A stretch of DNA of 64,000 nucleotides from Gemmatimonadales bacterium (GCA_024278175.1 JAJRTS010000033.1:1-64000), one strand, 5' to 3'; positions 1-8,054 are shown, counted from the first letter of the stretch. Notes: generated from the letters alone by a model not told the origin. Numbers and translations: made by a program.

Positions 1-229
1 AACTCACATCCAGCGAATCAGAGTCCACATCCAATGAATCAGCGTCCACATCCAACGAATCAGAACTCACGTCCAGCGAATCAGAGTCCACATCCAGCGA
101 ATCAGAACTCACATCCAGCGAATCAGAGTCCGCGTCCAGCGAATCAGAGTCCACATCCAATGAATCAGCGTCCACATCCAACGAATCAGAACTCACGTCC
201 AGCGAATCAGAGTCCACATCCAACGAATC
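1..229. repeat. 21-bp tandem repeat array (about 11 units)
   Basis: Ten full 21-bp units and one near-full unit follow each other without spacers and vary at a few positions. There is higher-order structure: the three-unit block at 22-84 recurs identically at 148-210, which suggests a block duplication. The array keeps the reading frame of the minus-strand gene, encoding DSLDV repeats. It probably continues left of the window. Confidence 0.95.
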
Positions 230-409
230 CTGGGGCTCCTGTTCATCGGGAATACTGTCTGTCACGGTGGTGTCGGCAACGCTAGTATCGGCTGCCGTGC
301 TGTCCGGGTCATCCGTACCCTGTGCGTAAGCTACCGGTGACAGGCAGAGCGCGGCCGTCAGCAGGGTAACCATCAGTTGCGGAGTACGCCTTATCAATAA
401 CGCTTTCAT
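1..409 (-). CDS. Secreted acidic repeat protein, C-terminus outside window
   Basis: An open frame starts at an ATG at 409 and runs off the left edge, so only the first 136 residues are seen. Residues 1-29 look like a Sec signal peptide (basic start MKALLIRR, hydrophobic core, cleavage near AYA-QG). A Thr/Asp-rich linker follows. From residue 61 there are seven-residue repeats of the form D-S-L-D-V-(D/S)-(S/A), each encoded by one 21-bp DNA repeat. A purine-rich GAGAGG lies about 10 nt upstream of the ATG. No domain is recognised. A stalk, spacer or cation-binding segment of a surface protein is possible but is a guess. The signal peptide shows that the minus strand is the coding one; the open frame on the plus strand through the repeats is a shadow. 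Confidence 0.75.
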   Translation of the reverse strand, partial: MKALLIRRTPQLMVTLLTAALCLSPVAYAQGTDDPDSTAADTSVADTTVTDSIPDEQEPQDSLDVDSDSLDVSSDSLDVDADSLDVDSDSLDADSDSLDVSSDSLDVDSDSLDVSSDSLDVDADSLDVDSDSLDVS

Positions 410-735
410 TAGTCCAACCCTCTCTTCGCGTAATAACGGCCCGTCACCAGATAACTGCCGTGGCGGGCCAGTTCTTGCCGAGTATCTTAAATCCAAAACA
501 CAATCCAGCCTGAAATCACTCAATTACAAAGCAAGACGCATACCATCCGTTAAAGGCAAAATGCCGGACAGATAAACACATTGAAGGGGTTGAGCTTACA
601 AGGTATTTCTATTCTTGCAGACACTCGGTGGAAAATTGACGTGCGTTAATAGTCACAATTAATTGTCAATATTCACTCAATATATGGCTGTGGTTTTCCA
701 AATGTTTATTTTGAACAGCGCATTACTTACTGACA
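410..735. other. Intergenic stretch with little recognisable content
   Basis: The AT-rich stretch between the repeat-protein gene and the small membrane-protein gene holds no convincing gene. A 12-bp perfect palindrome ACAATTAATTGT lies at 655-666 within a longer imperfect one and could be an operator, but no promoter is clearly tied to it. Confidence 0.4.
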
Positions 736-776
736 CAAGCACAAAGGCCGCGCATTCAGCGTGGCCTTTGTGCTTG
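736..776 (-). terminator. Hairpin terminator after the 822-1220 gene
   Basis: A long near-perfect inverted repeat (CAAGCACAAAGGCC ... GGCCTTTGTGCTTG) lies about 45 nt past the stop of the minus-strand membrane-protein gene. There is no strong T-run on the minus side, so it may work inefficiently or in both directions. Confidence 0.5.
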
Positions 777-821
777 ATTTAATAACTTTGATATCGTTGT
801 CTGTGCGTCATCCTATCCGGC

Positions 822-1220
822 TTATGTCCTCCTGACCACCAGCCCCGTAATCAGCCCGGCCGCCGCGGCCTCGACAACCATGCCCATAAACCAGGTAAAG
901 GCCATGAAATATGGGATCGGCATCACGCTGTACATGCCGTAGCCCATGCCGGTCCCCACGCCGACACCGTAGAGCAGGCCGTATTTAAGCCCGCTGCCCA
1001 CACTGTGCTCTTTGAACCAGAGCGCGTAAACAAGCACGAACGCGCTTGCCCCCACAATGCTGACCACCTGCATCAGCCCCATCTTCATCTCCGCCATCGG
1101 CCGCCAGAACTGGGCCGTGGCAGCGTAGGCATCCGCGAGGATAATATTGTGGATCAGGAAATCAAGCGCCAACCAGCAGAGATACACCCGCAGGATCGCA
1201 ATAAGGGTCCGCCTGTTCAT
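822..1220 (-). CDS. Small multi-pass membrane protein, unknown
   Basis: This 132-residue protein is mostly hydrophobic, with about four membrane segments (roughly residues 7-30, 48-68, 78-98 and 104-128) joined by short loops. The second half is Gly/Met-rich (GVGVGTGMGYGMY). It ends in two arginines, which would sit in the cytoplasm. I do not recognise the family. It is a single-gene unit: a divergent lipoprotein gene lies upstream and a hairpin downstream. A promoter with TTGACT and GATAAC boxes fits just upstream. No catalytic motif is visible, so transport, anchoring or a small-molecule role cannot be told apart. Confidence 0.7.
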   Translation of the reverse strand: MNRRTLIAILRVYLCWLALDFLIHNIILADAYAATAQFWRPMAEMKMGLMQVVSIVGASAFVLVYALWFKEHSVGSGLKYGLLYGVGVGTGMGYGMYSVMPIPYFMAFTWFMGMVVEAAAAGLITGLVVRRT

Positions 1221-1282
1221 CCCTGGCCTCCAAAGAGTGGATTGGTGGTTACTTGCCTGGATTTTTTACTTTTTCCTGAATA

Positions 1283-1311
1283 GTTATCGCCCGCGGAGGG
1301 CCATAAGTCAA
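1283..1311 (-). promoter_or_regulatory. Sigma70-like promoter for the 822-1220 gene
   Basis: On the minus strand TTGACT (1311-1306) and GATAAC (1288-1283) are separated by 17 bp and sit about 65 nt upstream of the start codon. Confidence 0.5.
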
Positions 1312-1355
1312 CCACCGCTGACGAAAAACCAATTTACAACTAAAAGATGTTTTTC

Positions 1356-1384
1356 TTGACAGCCACGCCGTTTACAGCACATTT
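1356..1384 (+). promoter_or_regulatory. Possible promoter for the heparinase-like gene
   Basis: A perfect TTGACA at 1356-1361 lies about 100 nt upstream of the lipoprotein start. The -10 box (ACATTT or ATTTAT, spacing 17-19) is poor, so the call is weak. Confidence 0.35.
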
Positions 1385-1461
1385 ATGAACTGTAAAGCTC
1401 TCCCGCTACGCTAACTGTGCAGACTGTTTCCCAGGCCACTTCCACTGTTGAGAGGTACTCC

Positions 1462-3891
1462 ATGCCGTCCGCCCGTAGCTTTCCCATTGCCAGGTTTCCC
1501 TTACTGCTGCTGGTCGCGGCCGCTCTGCTGGCCGCCTGCTCCACGAGCGGAAAAGCGCCGCGAACCCGTGCCGACAATGATTACAAGTACCTCAGCAGCT
1601 CCGCTCACCTGGACTCGATGCGGTTGCCTCCGGGGCCCGCCGAGGGCGACACGGTGGGCAACGATCCTCCGGGCTTTCACTGGCAACCGGAGGAAGGCTC
1701 CGTATCGTGGGTGCTGGAAATCTCGCGGGACAGCTCGTTCCCATCGGCGGACAAGCTGCTGGCCGATCTAGCGCAATCCCTGCTTCCCGCTCACCGGTTC
1801 AGCGCGCCGGTGGAGCGCCACGGCGACGGCGCCCACCTGGTGGCCGGAATGTGGCTGCCGCTGCTGCGTCCCTCTTTTACGCTGGGAGAGGGCCGCTGGT
1901 ACTGGCGTTGGCGCAATGTGTACGCCGACGGCAGCCTGTCTCCGGCCAGCGACCCACGCTCGTTTATCGTTCCAGCCGACGCCTGGGAGTACACCGTGCC
2001 GCCGGTGGAGAAGCTGGTGAAAAATATCCCGGCGCGGCACCCCCGGCTGTTCGTGCGCCCCGACGGGCTCGACAGCCTGCGCGCCCTGATCACAACCAGC
2101 CGGCCCCACCGCGAGCTGTGGGAGCGGATCGAGGCGTTCACCGACACGCTGCTCACACTGCCGATAATGCGGGAGCCGCCGCCGTTCCCGGAAAACGAGC
2201 CCTTCCGCTACGACCTCTGGCGCACCTACTACGACCAGGCCCGCAAGATGGGCCAGGTGCTGGACTTCCTCGGCTTCTGCCACCTGATCACCGGCGATGA
2301 CAAGTACTCCGACCGGGCCAGGCAGTGGCTGCTTGAGCTGACCGAATGGGACACCGGGGGCGCGAGCAGCATGTCGCACAACGACGAGGTGGCGATGCCG
2401 ATCCTGCTCAATGGCGCGCGGGCCTACGACTGGATCTATGACAAGCTTAGCGAGGGCGAGCGGGCAAAAATCCGCGCGATGCTGGTAACGCGGGGTGAGC
2501 AGGCTTACGTACGCTGGTGGAATGACCGGGGTATTTACCACCTCAAGCCCTACTCCAGCCACCGGACCCGGCTGGTTAACTACATGACCCAGGTGGCCAC
2601 GGTGCTCTGGGAAGAGGACGAGGCTCCCCGCAAGTGGTTTAATTACCTTATCCCCGTTATCACCAGCTTCTATCCGGCCTGGGGTGGAAAGGACGGCGGC
2701 TACAGCGAGGGCCCCAGCTACTGGCGGATGTATTTCAACTACATGCTCCAGTCCGCTTTCTGTCTTGAGAAGGGCCTGGGCCTGGATGTCCTTCGTACGC
2801 CGTTCTACCGTAACGACGGCTGGTTCAAGATTTACGCGGACCCGTATTTCGCGGCTCAGCAGCCGTTCGCCGACACGGGTATCGGCCTCTACTGGCCGGC
2901 GGACAAAATCAATCTTTACAGGCTCGCCTCCGTGTTCAAGAACCCCTATTTCCGCTGGCGCGCGGAGATGAGCGAGCCCAGGGGCCGCCTGCCGGTTTCC
3001 GAAACCGTGGTGCCCAGCGGAATCATGAGCTTCTTCTGGCTGGACGAGGGGCCCGACGCCCCACGGGCCAAAGCACCCACCGACGTTCCGCTCGACTACC
3101 TGTTTGGCGGGGTCGGGATTGCCGCGCTGCACGAGGACCCCTCGGACCCGGACGAGGCTTATATCCTGCTCAAAAGCTCGCCCTACGGGGCCTGGAGCCA
3201 TATCTACGCGGACCAGAACTCGTTCTACATCCAGGCGTTCGGCCGCGCCCTGGCGATCCAGAGTGGATTCTATCCCCACTACGGCCACCCCCACCACCAA
3301 AACTGGACCTGGCAGACCCGCGCCCATAACTCGGTGCTGGTCAACGGTGAGGGCCAGCTTGCGCGGGTGCGCACCTCGCGCGGCAAGATCATCGAATTCG
3401 AACCGGGCACGCGTGAACCGGGTTCCGTGGCCCATGCCGCCGGCGACGCCACCGAGGCCTACCACGGCCTGCTGAGCAAGTTCGTGCGCCGCGTGTACCA
3501 CAAACAGCCCCGCGAGTTCACGATAATCGACGAGCTGGCCGCTCCCGAGCCGGCGCGGTTCGACTGGCTGCTGCACGCGGCGGACAGGATGGAGATCGAC
3601 GAAGAAGCCCGCACGGTGCTGATCCGCCGGGGCGACGCGCGCCTGCTGGCCGAGTTCATCTCTCCGGAGAAACTCACGTTCAGCCAGAGCGACAAGTTCA
3701 CCGATGATCCCGGCAACCTCTGGGAGCGTCCCGAGGTGGCCTATCCCGACCAGTGGCACCTGACAGTCTCGAACGCCGAGAAACTGAAAGAGGTCCGGTT
3801 CGAGGTGAAAATGAAGGTCTGGCGCGAACGTAGCGCGGCCGGCGACAATGAGGGACCGACAATAGCAGAATTCCTCAACCTGCGCTGGTGA
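1462..3891 (+). CDS. Heparinase II/III-like lipoprotein (DUF4962 type)
   Basis: This 809-residue protein begins with a lipoprotein signal (lipobox L23-A24-A25-C26), so it is probably anchored in an outer membrane or periplasmic leaflet. An Ig-like N-terminal part (about 40-180) precedes an alpha/alpha-toroid region (about 190-520, with the blocks NDEVAMPIL and GGYSEGPSYWRMYF). A C-terminal beta-sandwich like that of heparinase II/III lyases follows (HHQNWTWQTRAHNSVLVNGEG region). Such enzymes cleave uronic-acid polysaccharides by beta-elimination; the DUF4962 subgroup has few characterised members, so the substrate is open. The ATG at 1462 is chosen because AGAGG lies 6 nt upstream and it starts exactly at the signal peptide. 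The nearby sulfatases and glycan enzymes support a role in breaking down acidic glycans. Confidence 0.85.
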   Translation: MPSARSFPIARFPLLLLVAAALLAACSTSGKAPRTRADNDYKYLSSSAHLDSMRLPPGPAEGDTVGNDPPGFHWQPEEGSVSWVLEISRDSSFPSADKLLADLAQSLLPAHRFSAPVERHGDGAHLVAGMWLPLLRPSFTLGEGRWYWRWRNVYADGSLSPASDPRSFIVPADAWEYTVPPVEKLVKNIPARHPRLFVRPDGLDSLRALITTSRPHRELWERIEAFTDTLLTLPIMREPPPFPENEPFRYDLWRTYYDQARKMGQVLDFLGFCHLITGDDKYSDRARQWLLELTEWDTGGASSMSHNDEVAMPILLNGARAYDWIYDKLSEGERAKIRAMLVTRGEQAYVRWWNDRGIYHLKPYSSHRTRLVNYMTQVATVLWEEDEAPRKWFNYLIPVITSFYPAWGGKDGGYSEGPSYWRMYFNYMLQSAFCLEKGLGLDVLRTPFYRNDGWFKIYADPYFAAQQPFADTGIGLYWPADKINLYRLASVFKNPYFRWRAEMSEPRGRLPVSETVVPSGIMSFFWLDEGPDAPRAKAPTDVPLDYLFGGVGIAALHEDPSDPDEAYILLKSSPYGAWSHIYADQNSFYIQAFGRALAIQSGFYPHYGHPHHQNWTWQTRAHNSVLVNGEGQLARVRTSRGKIIEFEPGTREPGSVAHAAGDATEAYHGLLSKFVRRVYHKQPREFTIIDELAAPEPARFDWLLHAADRMEIDEEARTVLIRRGDARLLAEFISPEKLTFSQSDKFTDDPGNLWERPEVAYPDQWHLTVSNAEKLKEVRFEVKMKVWRERSAAGDNEGPTIAEFLNLRW

Positions 3892-3909
3892 TTTATTACC
3901 GGTCAAAGC

Positions 3910-3938
3910 TTGAGTTTTTTAATTGGCAAGTATATAGT
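3910..3938 (+). promoter_or_regulatory. Promoter for the outer-membrane protein gene
   Basis: TTGAGT (3910-3915) and TATAGT (3933-3938) are 17 bp apart and about 60 nt upstream of the start at 4000, in a locally AT-rich gap. Confidence 0.5.
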
Positions 3939-3999
3939 GAGTTAGCTGTTTGTACAAATAATCAGCAGCGATGGTATCAGCGTATTGGGAGGGTGCGTC

Positions 4000-4716
4000 A
4001 TGCGCGGGCTGACATACATGGTTGTGATCACCCTGCTGGCGGCGGGTTCGCTGGCGGCGGCCGCTGCCGACCGGCCCGCCCCCCTGTCCGTCAGGTTCCA
4101 GGTCGGCGTGGGGATGAACACCGGCAACCCGCCCGCGTACGACTATTTGTCCACCGCGGGCATGGTCGGCGGAGAGATTCATTACCGGCTCAATAAAAAC
4201 GTATCCCTGGTGCCGGCCTCGCTCTCGTTCTATTTCTACTCGGGCAGCCCGGCGGTCTCCCGTAACAGCTCCGGCGGTTTTGCCGAGCAGCGCGGGAGCA
4301 GAGCCAACCGGGGAGGTGGCAGCCGCTACGTGGACCCGTGGATCAACCCCTCGTACTATGACCAGTCGTATTACTACAATGGCGGCTACTACGGCTATGG
4401 CCGCACGCCGCCCAACCTGGCCTGGGGCATCTCGATGACGCCGGGGATCAAGTTCCAGACAGCGGGCCGCCAGCTGTTCAACTTCTACGCACAGGTGGGC
4501 GCGGGTGTGTACAGTCACATCCAGAAATCAAGCTCCTACTACGGGGTCGGCCGCCTGAGCAATACCAGTTTTGCCGCCCGGGGCGAGGCCGGGGTGGAGG
4601 TTATCGCGTTCGAGCAGGTCAACGTGGTGCTTGGCGGCGGCTACATGTGGATCCGCAACAACCCGGCGTTTGGCGGGATAGTGCACCTGAACATGGGTTT
4701 CCGGGTGGGGTTCTAG
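4000..4716 (+). CDS. Putative outer-membrane beta-barrel protein
   Basis: The 238-residue product starts with a signal peptide (MRGLTYMVVITLLAAGSLAA). Amphipathic strands follow, alternating aromatic and Gly residues, and it ends in an aromatic residue (GFRVGF), as many outer-membrane barrels do. A central loop (about residues 105-145) is very rich in Tyr, Gly and Asn (YYDQSYYYNGGYYGYG) and is probably an extracellular loop. The start at 4000 has GGGAGG 9 nt upstream; a longer in-frame TTG start is less likely. A strong terminator follows, so it is a single-gene unit. The family is not recognised; the closest general class is small OmpA/OmpW-like barrels with no enzymatic role. Confidence 0.7.
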   Translation: MRGLTYMVVITLLAAGSLAAAAADRPAPLSVRFQVGVGMNTGNPPAYDYLSTAGMVGGEIHYRLNKNVSLVPASLSFYFYSGSPAVSRNSSGGFAEQRGSRANRGGGSRYVDPWINPSYYDQSYYYNGGYYGYGRTPPNLAWGISMTPGIKFQTAGRQLFNFYAQVGAGVYSHIQKSSSYYGVGRLSNTSFAARGEAGVEVIAFEQVNVVLGGGYMWIRNNPAFGGIVHLNMGFRVGF

Positions 4717-4741
4717 GCGGGCTGACACTTGAAAAAAAGAA

Positions 4742-4772
4742 AAAGGGGGAGCCAACAGGCTCCCCCTTTATA
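4742..4772 (+). terminator. Rho-independent terminator
   Basis: A perfect 12-bp stem (AAAGGGGGAGCC / GGCTCCCCCTTT) with an AACA loop follows the barrel gene. Its A/T-flanked symmetry lets it also stop the convergent minus-strand cassette. Confidence 0.85.
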
Positions 4773-4819
4773 GATATAATCCATAGTCCACTTGCGTTAT
4801 TTAAACTCAATACTCCCGA

Positions 4820-5140
4820 TTAGTTATGATTCGATAAGCCATTCTGTTCTTTAGACTTCTGACGATACCTAGAACTAAGAATATCATTAAGAAGACGTTT
4901 GTCATAATCGAGAATATTCCTTAACTCCAGTTTGCTCCGAAGTTCCTCGCTCGAATACTTGAACGCAAGCTTACCAAAAGCCTCGTCAATAAAAGAAACT
5001 GAAGCCACTTCAACATTATTGAAATCAACAAAAAATCTATCTGTTTTACTCCAATTCTCTTCAAGCAATATTCTAATGATTTCTCCATCGTCCCTTGTGA
5101 CAGTTCTTTTTCTGCATTTATCCTTGAGGTCAATAAGCAT
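4820..5140 (-). CDS. STAS-like DUF4325 domain protein
   Basis: This 106-residue protein carries the short alpha/beta pattern of DUF4325, a STAS-like domain (RFFVDFNNVEVASVSFIDEAFGKL, residues about 33-56). STAS domains bind partner proteins and in anti-anti-sigma factors are switched by phosphorylation. The start at 5140 is set by a strong RBS (AAGGAGGT, 7 nt upstream). It lies 13 bp after a gene for a GHKL-type ATPase, the same partner class as the kinase/anti-sigma proteins that act on STAS domains. The cassette is visibly AT-rich against GC-rich surroundings, which suggests recent transfer. The process it controls is not known. Confidence 0.75.
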   Translation of the reverse strand: MLIDLKDKCRKRTVTRDDGEIIRILLEENWSKTDRFFVDFNNVEVASVSFIDEAFGKLAFKYSSEELRSKLELRNILDYDKRLLNDILSSRYRQKSKEQNGLSNHN

Positions 5141-5153
5141 GTCTACCTCCTTA

Positions 5154-5879
5154 TTAATCAAAGATCGGGATTTCCTCATCTGCAAGGAAATACCGCCCCT
5201 CTTTATCGATGTTAATAACTATATTTATAATAGTGCCATTAAAGAATTGCTTATTTTTGTTTTTCTTAATTTTTTCCTCACCTCCACGATAATCCCACAT
5301 TACTTTTCCCAAACCTGACACTATATATACTTTCCCCTCATTCACTTTAGCAAATTTAAGAATATGATTCAAGCCCAGTCCAGCAGCATGGTCTCTACTT
5401 GTTACGCCTTCCTCAACTGATTTTATAATAGCATTGCAGTCGTTTCTTAATCTACTGTATTGAGGGACGGTTCTCAAAGAATTAAGTATACCAATGCCTT
5501 TATCTGCGATGCATACAATCAATATTTTTTCATCTGGGTATGACTGGGCACAGACATAATAGCCACTCGCTGATTCACTATGATCAGTCACATTTGTAAT
5601 TGTTTCTAATAGCGATAATTTTAACGAACCACGGATCCCTTCAGACAACTTCAAATGTTCTTTAAAAAACCCAACTAAGTGATCCACTAATACTGGATCC
5701 AGTTTTAATCGTCTCCTTAGCTGAAGGTTCTTATGTGTAAGCTGTAAAGCATTATCAGGTTTGATTTCTTCCTCAACCGGTAGAGCAAAAAACTTATTGA
5801 ATCCGATATTAGAAAGAAACTTCTTATTTTTCTTAGAGTTAGGTGGTATATATTGCATTGCACTTGTCGTGCCAAGCAC
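5154..5879 (-). CDS. GHKL (HATPase) domain protein, 3' part of a frameshifted gene
   Basis: This frame encodes a histidine-kinase-like ATPase fold. The N-box is near residues 92-100 (E92, N96, H100), the G1 box is D126-K-G-I-G130, and the G2 box is G167-L-G169. There is no His-kinase dimerisation domain, so it is closer to anti-sigma/serine-kinase ATPases than to sensor kinases. The first 30 residues (PPNSKKNKKFLSNIGF) read like the end of a STAS-like domain. That domain begins in another frame in the upstream segment (5717-6070). The gene was probably one frame of about 305 residues, broken by a missing base in the CC run at 5845-5846. The GTG start at 5879 is therefore only nominal. The downstream neighbour is the DUF4325 protein. 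Confidence 0.7.
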   Translation of the reverse strand: MLGTTSAMQYIPPNSKKNKKFLSNIGFNKFFALPVEEEIKPDNALQLTHKNLQLRRRLKLDPVLVDHLVGFFKEHLKLSEGIRGSLKLSLLETITNVTDHSESASGYYVCAQSYPDEKILIVCIADKGIGILNSLRTVPQYSRLRNDCNAIIKSVEEGVTSRDHAAGLGLNHILKFAKVNEGKVYIVSGLGKVMWDYRGGEEKIKKNKNKQFFNGTIINIVINIDKEGRYFLADEEIPIFD

Positions 5880-6070
5880 TCTTGGATTGTACCTGTTACA
5901 AGAATTATGCCCAATGGATAAATATTATCAGTTTCTGACAAATCAAATACTATTTTCTCTTCTTTTGATTCTGTAGCACTCTTGTATAAACGACTCAATT
6001 CATCTGATCGATCAATATCGAGAGCAGTTGGATATTTTAGATATAACGGTTTAGCCACTTTTTGTTCCAT
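5717..6070 (-). CDS. STAS-like N-terminal part of the frameshifted ATPase gene
   Basis: The first 75 residues (IVFDLSETDNIYPLGIILVT, then a helix and strand VQCNIY) look like the N-terminal STAS-like domain that precedes a GHKL ATPase in related proteins. After about position 5845 this frame turns to unrelated sequence (LTLRKIRSFF...) and stops at 5717, while the expected continuation lies in the overlapping frame. Adding one base at 5845-5846 joins them as N-I-Y-P-P-N. The start at 6070 has no clear RBS. It could be a dead gene, a sequencing error, or, less likely, a recoded junction. Confidence 0.55.
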   Translation of the reverse strand: MEQKVAKPLYLKYPTALDIDRSDELSRLYKSATESKEEKIVFDLSETDNIYPLGIILVTGTIQECLARQVQCNIYHLTLRKIRSFFLISDSISFLLYRLRKKSNLIMLYSLHIRTFS

Positions 6071-6111
6071 TTGCTTATATTAATGGCATCTTACCAATTA
6101 ACCTCAGAATG

Positions 6112-6140
6112 GTTTTACATCTTTTATAGTTTGTTGTCAA
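6112..6140 (-). promoter_or_regulatory. Promoter for the STAS/ATPase cassette
   Basis: TTGACA (6140-6135) and TAAAAC (6117-6112) with 17-bp spacing lie about 42 nt upstream of the ATG at 6070. Confidence 0.45.
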
Positions 6141-6380
6141 GAAGATGCTGCTCATAATGCATACGTCCAAACTACTCCGCATCCTACCTCCCAATGGCAT
6201 CAACTGAGAACTCAATATAACACCACCGCCCCTTCCTGTCCAGCGCATCTGGTTTCTTTACATACACTTACCCCAACAATATCTTAAATATCAACACTGT
6301 GCAAAATCCCTGTCCGGGCCGTTGCGCCGGTTGTGCGTTACTGGGAAGCGACCTCCTTTCTTTCCGCTGGAAAGAAAAAG

Positions 6381-6409
6381 TTGACTTCCCGGCGGCCACG
6401 GGCTAAGAT
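6381..6409 (+). promoter_or_regulatory. Sigma70-like promoter for the DUF4832 gene
   Basis: TTGACT (6381-6386) and TAAGAT (6404-6409) have an ideal 17-bp spacing and lie about 65 nt upstream of the start at 6474. Confidence 0.6.
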
Positions 6410-6473
6410 TTGCCATATTCCGCACTGCAACAACGCTCACGGCGCAACAACCCTTTCAACAGGAGCTCGTCCC

Positions 6474-7985
6474 ATGCGCAAACTTTTGCCGATCGTAGCT
6501 GTTTGTCTCATAACAGCCGCCAGCTGGCTGGCCGCCCAGCAAACCGTGATCGTCCGGCCGAGGGAAATCGACGACTTGCTGGTCAACCCCGGGATCGGGT
6601 TCATGACCTTCCAGCGCTTCAACGGCGACACCCTCAACCCCGGCGCCGGCTGGACAGAGGGACACCCGATTGAATACCAGGATTTCGACGGCGACCTGAC
6701 CAATATCGACCACCCGGCCACCTCGCTGGCCTACTGGCGGGTCTACTGGCGCTATGTCCACCCGGCGGCAGACAGTATCGACTGGGCCCAGTTCGACAGG
6801 GTGCTGGAGACCGCCGCCTCCCGTGGCCAGACAGTGATCCTGCGGATCGCTCCCTACGGCGGCAAAGACGACGTACCGGACTGGTACCGCGAGCTGGTGG
6901 GAGAAGAGAAGAACCTGCTCCGCAAGTGGCGCACAGACCCCAATAATCCGCTCTACCTGGAGCATTTCGGCGGGCTGATCCGCGCGCTGGGGGCACGCTA
7001 CGACGGCCACCCGGCGCTGGAAGCGGTGGACGTCTCGCTGGTGGGCTACTGGGGCGAGGGAACCGGCAGCCACGAGGTGGACCCTTATATCTGGCAGCAG
7101 CTTGTCTACTGCTACCTCGACGGCTTCAGGCGGACGCATCTGATCTGGCAACCGCTCAACGGCGACTCCCCCGATCCGGGTATCCTGGTGCGCGGCCTGC
7201 CGATCGCGGCATCCTGGCCCGACGGGCGCAACAACGGCGAGGGCCCCGACATGCGCCATCTCGGCTGGCGGCTGGACTGCCTGGGTGACATGGGATTCTG
7301 GCGCGATGAACAAGGTGACTGGTGCCACATGCTGGATATCTACCCCCAGCAGATCGTTACCAGCGGAATGCAAGACGCCTGGAAAAAAGCCCCGGTGAGC
7401 CTGGAAATCTGCGGTACGTTCCGTAGCTGGCAAGGCAAGCAGAAGTACGACACGGAAATGGTCAAGTATATCTTCGACCAGGCGCTCAAATGGCATATCT
7501 CCAGTTTCAACGCCAAAAGCTCGCCCGTGCCGGATGAGTACAAACCGCTGGTCGACCAGTGGCTGAAAAAGATGGGATACCGTTTTGTACTGCGAAAATT
7601 CACTTTCCCCTCCGAGGTGCGCCCCAACGGCCAGATCCAGTTCGCCAGCTGGTGGGAGAACAAGGGCGTGGCCCCCTGCTACCGGCCTTTCCCGTTCGCG
7701 ATCAGGCTCAAAAACGACCGCCACACCCAGATAATTGCTACCGATGCCGATATCCGCACCTGGCTGCCCGGCGATGTGGTTTACGACAGCGAAGTCTTCG
7801 TTCCGGTCGCCATGCCCCAGGGCACCTACGATTTCGACATCGCCATTATCGACCCCGTAAGCCGCGAGCCCAATCTCAGGTTCGCGATCGAGGGCCGGGG
7901 AGACGACGGCTGGTACAACATGGGCAGGATCAAGGTCAGCCACGACGCCGGGCATACGGGACGCGACCCGAACCAGGTTCCCTGA
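6474..7985 (+). CDS. Secreted TIM-barrel protein with DUF4832 domain
   Basis: This 503-residue protein has a signal peptide (MRKLLPIVAVCLITAASWLAA). A glycoside-hydrolase-like barrel opens with the NPGIGF motif typical of DUF4874/DUF4832 proteins and continues with AYWRVYWRYVHP, RIAPYG and VGYWGEGTG, whose acidic residues lie where barrel enzymes keep catalytic acids. The C-terminal third (about 350-495) is the DUF4832 beta-sandwich. The ATG at 6474 has AGGAG 8 nt upstream; a longer frame upstream is rejected because it has no RBS and precedes the signal peptide. Substrate is unknown. The surrounding glycan genes suggest an extracytoplasmic glycosidase or glycan-binding role. Confidence 0.75.
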   Translation: MRKLLPIVAVCLITAASWLAAQQTVIVRPREIDDLLVNPGIGFMTFQRFNGDTLNPGAGWTEGHPIEYQDFDGDLTNIDHPATSLAYWRVYWRYVHPAADSIDWAQFDRVLETAASRGQTVILRIAPYGGKDDVPDWYRELVGEEKNLLRKWRTDPNNPLYLEHFGGLIRALGARYDGHPALEAVDVSLVGYWGEGTGSHEVDPYIWQQLVYCYLDGFRRTHLIWQPLNGDSPDPGILVRGLPIAASWPDGRNNGEGPDMRHLGWRLDCLGDMGFWRDEQGDWCHMLDIYPQQIVTSGMQDAWKKAPVSLEICGTFRSWQGKQKYDTEMVKYIFDQALKWHISSFNAKSSPVPDEYKPLVDQWLKKMGYRFVLRKFTFPSEVRPNGQIQFASWWENKGVAPCYRPFPFAIRLKNDRHTQIIATDADIRTWLPGDVVYDSEVFVPVAMPQGTYDFDIAIIDPVSREPNLRFAIEGRGDDGWYNMGRIKVSHDAGHTGRDPNQVP

Positions 7986-8054
7986 CCCTTACGGATAATT
8001 TTCTTCACCAGAGACTTTTGATTTAATCAAAGAATTGAAAGAATTGAAAGAATT

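Larger units (their letters stand above)
6071..6473. other. Divergent intergenic region with two promoters
   Basis: The gap separates the AT-rich ATPase cassette from the DUF4832 gene and holds no credible gene. It contains a minus promoter (6112-6140) and a plus promoter (6381-6409). A 9-bp perfect hairpin TTTCTTTCC-GCT-GGAAAGAAA (6357-6377) sits directly upstream of the plus -35 box and is placed like an operator. Confidence 0.45.

Noticed and set aside
1-229. CRISPR-like array
   Set aside because: The 21-bp units are tandem without spacers and keep a reading frame in a signal-peptide protein.
34-285. Plus-strand Pro/Asn/Gln/His repeat protein
   Set aside because: It is the shadow of the minus-strand gene, which has a signal peptide and an RBS.
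1768-3906. Long minus-strand open frame over the heparinase-like gene
   Set aside because: It is a GC-rich antisense shadow with no domain; the plus-strand protein has a lipobox and family blocks.
6456-7955. Long minus-strand open frame over the DUF4832 gene
   Set aside because: It is antisense to a gene with signal peptide, RBS and promoter, and shows no domain pattern.
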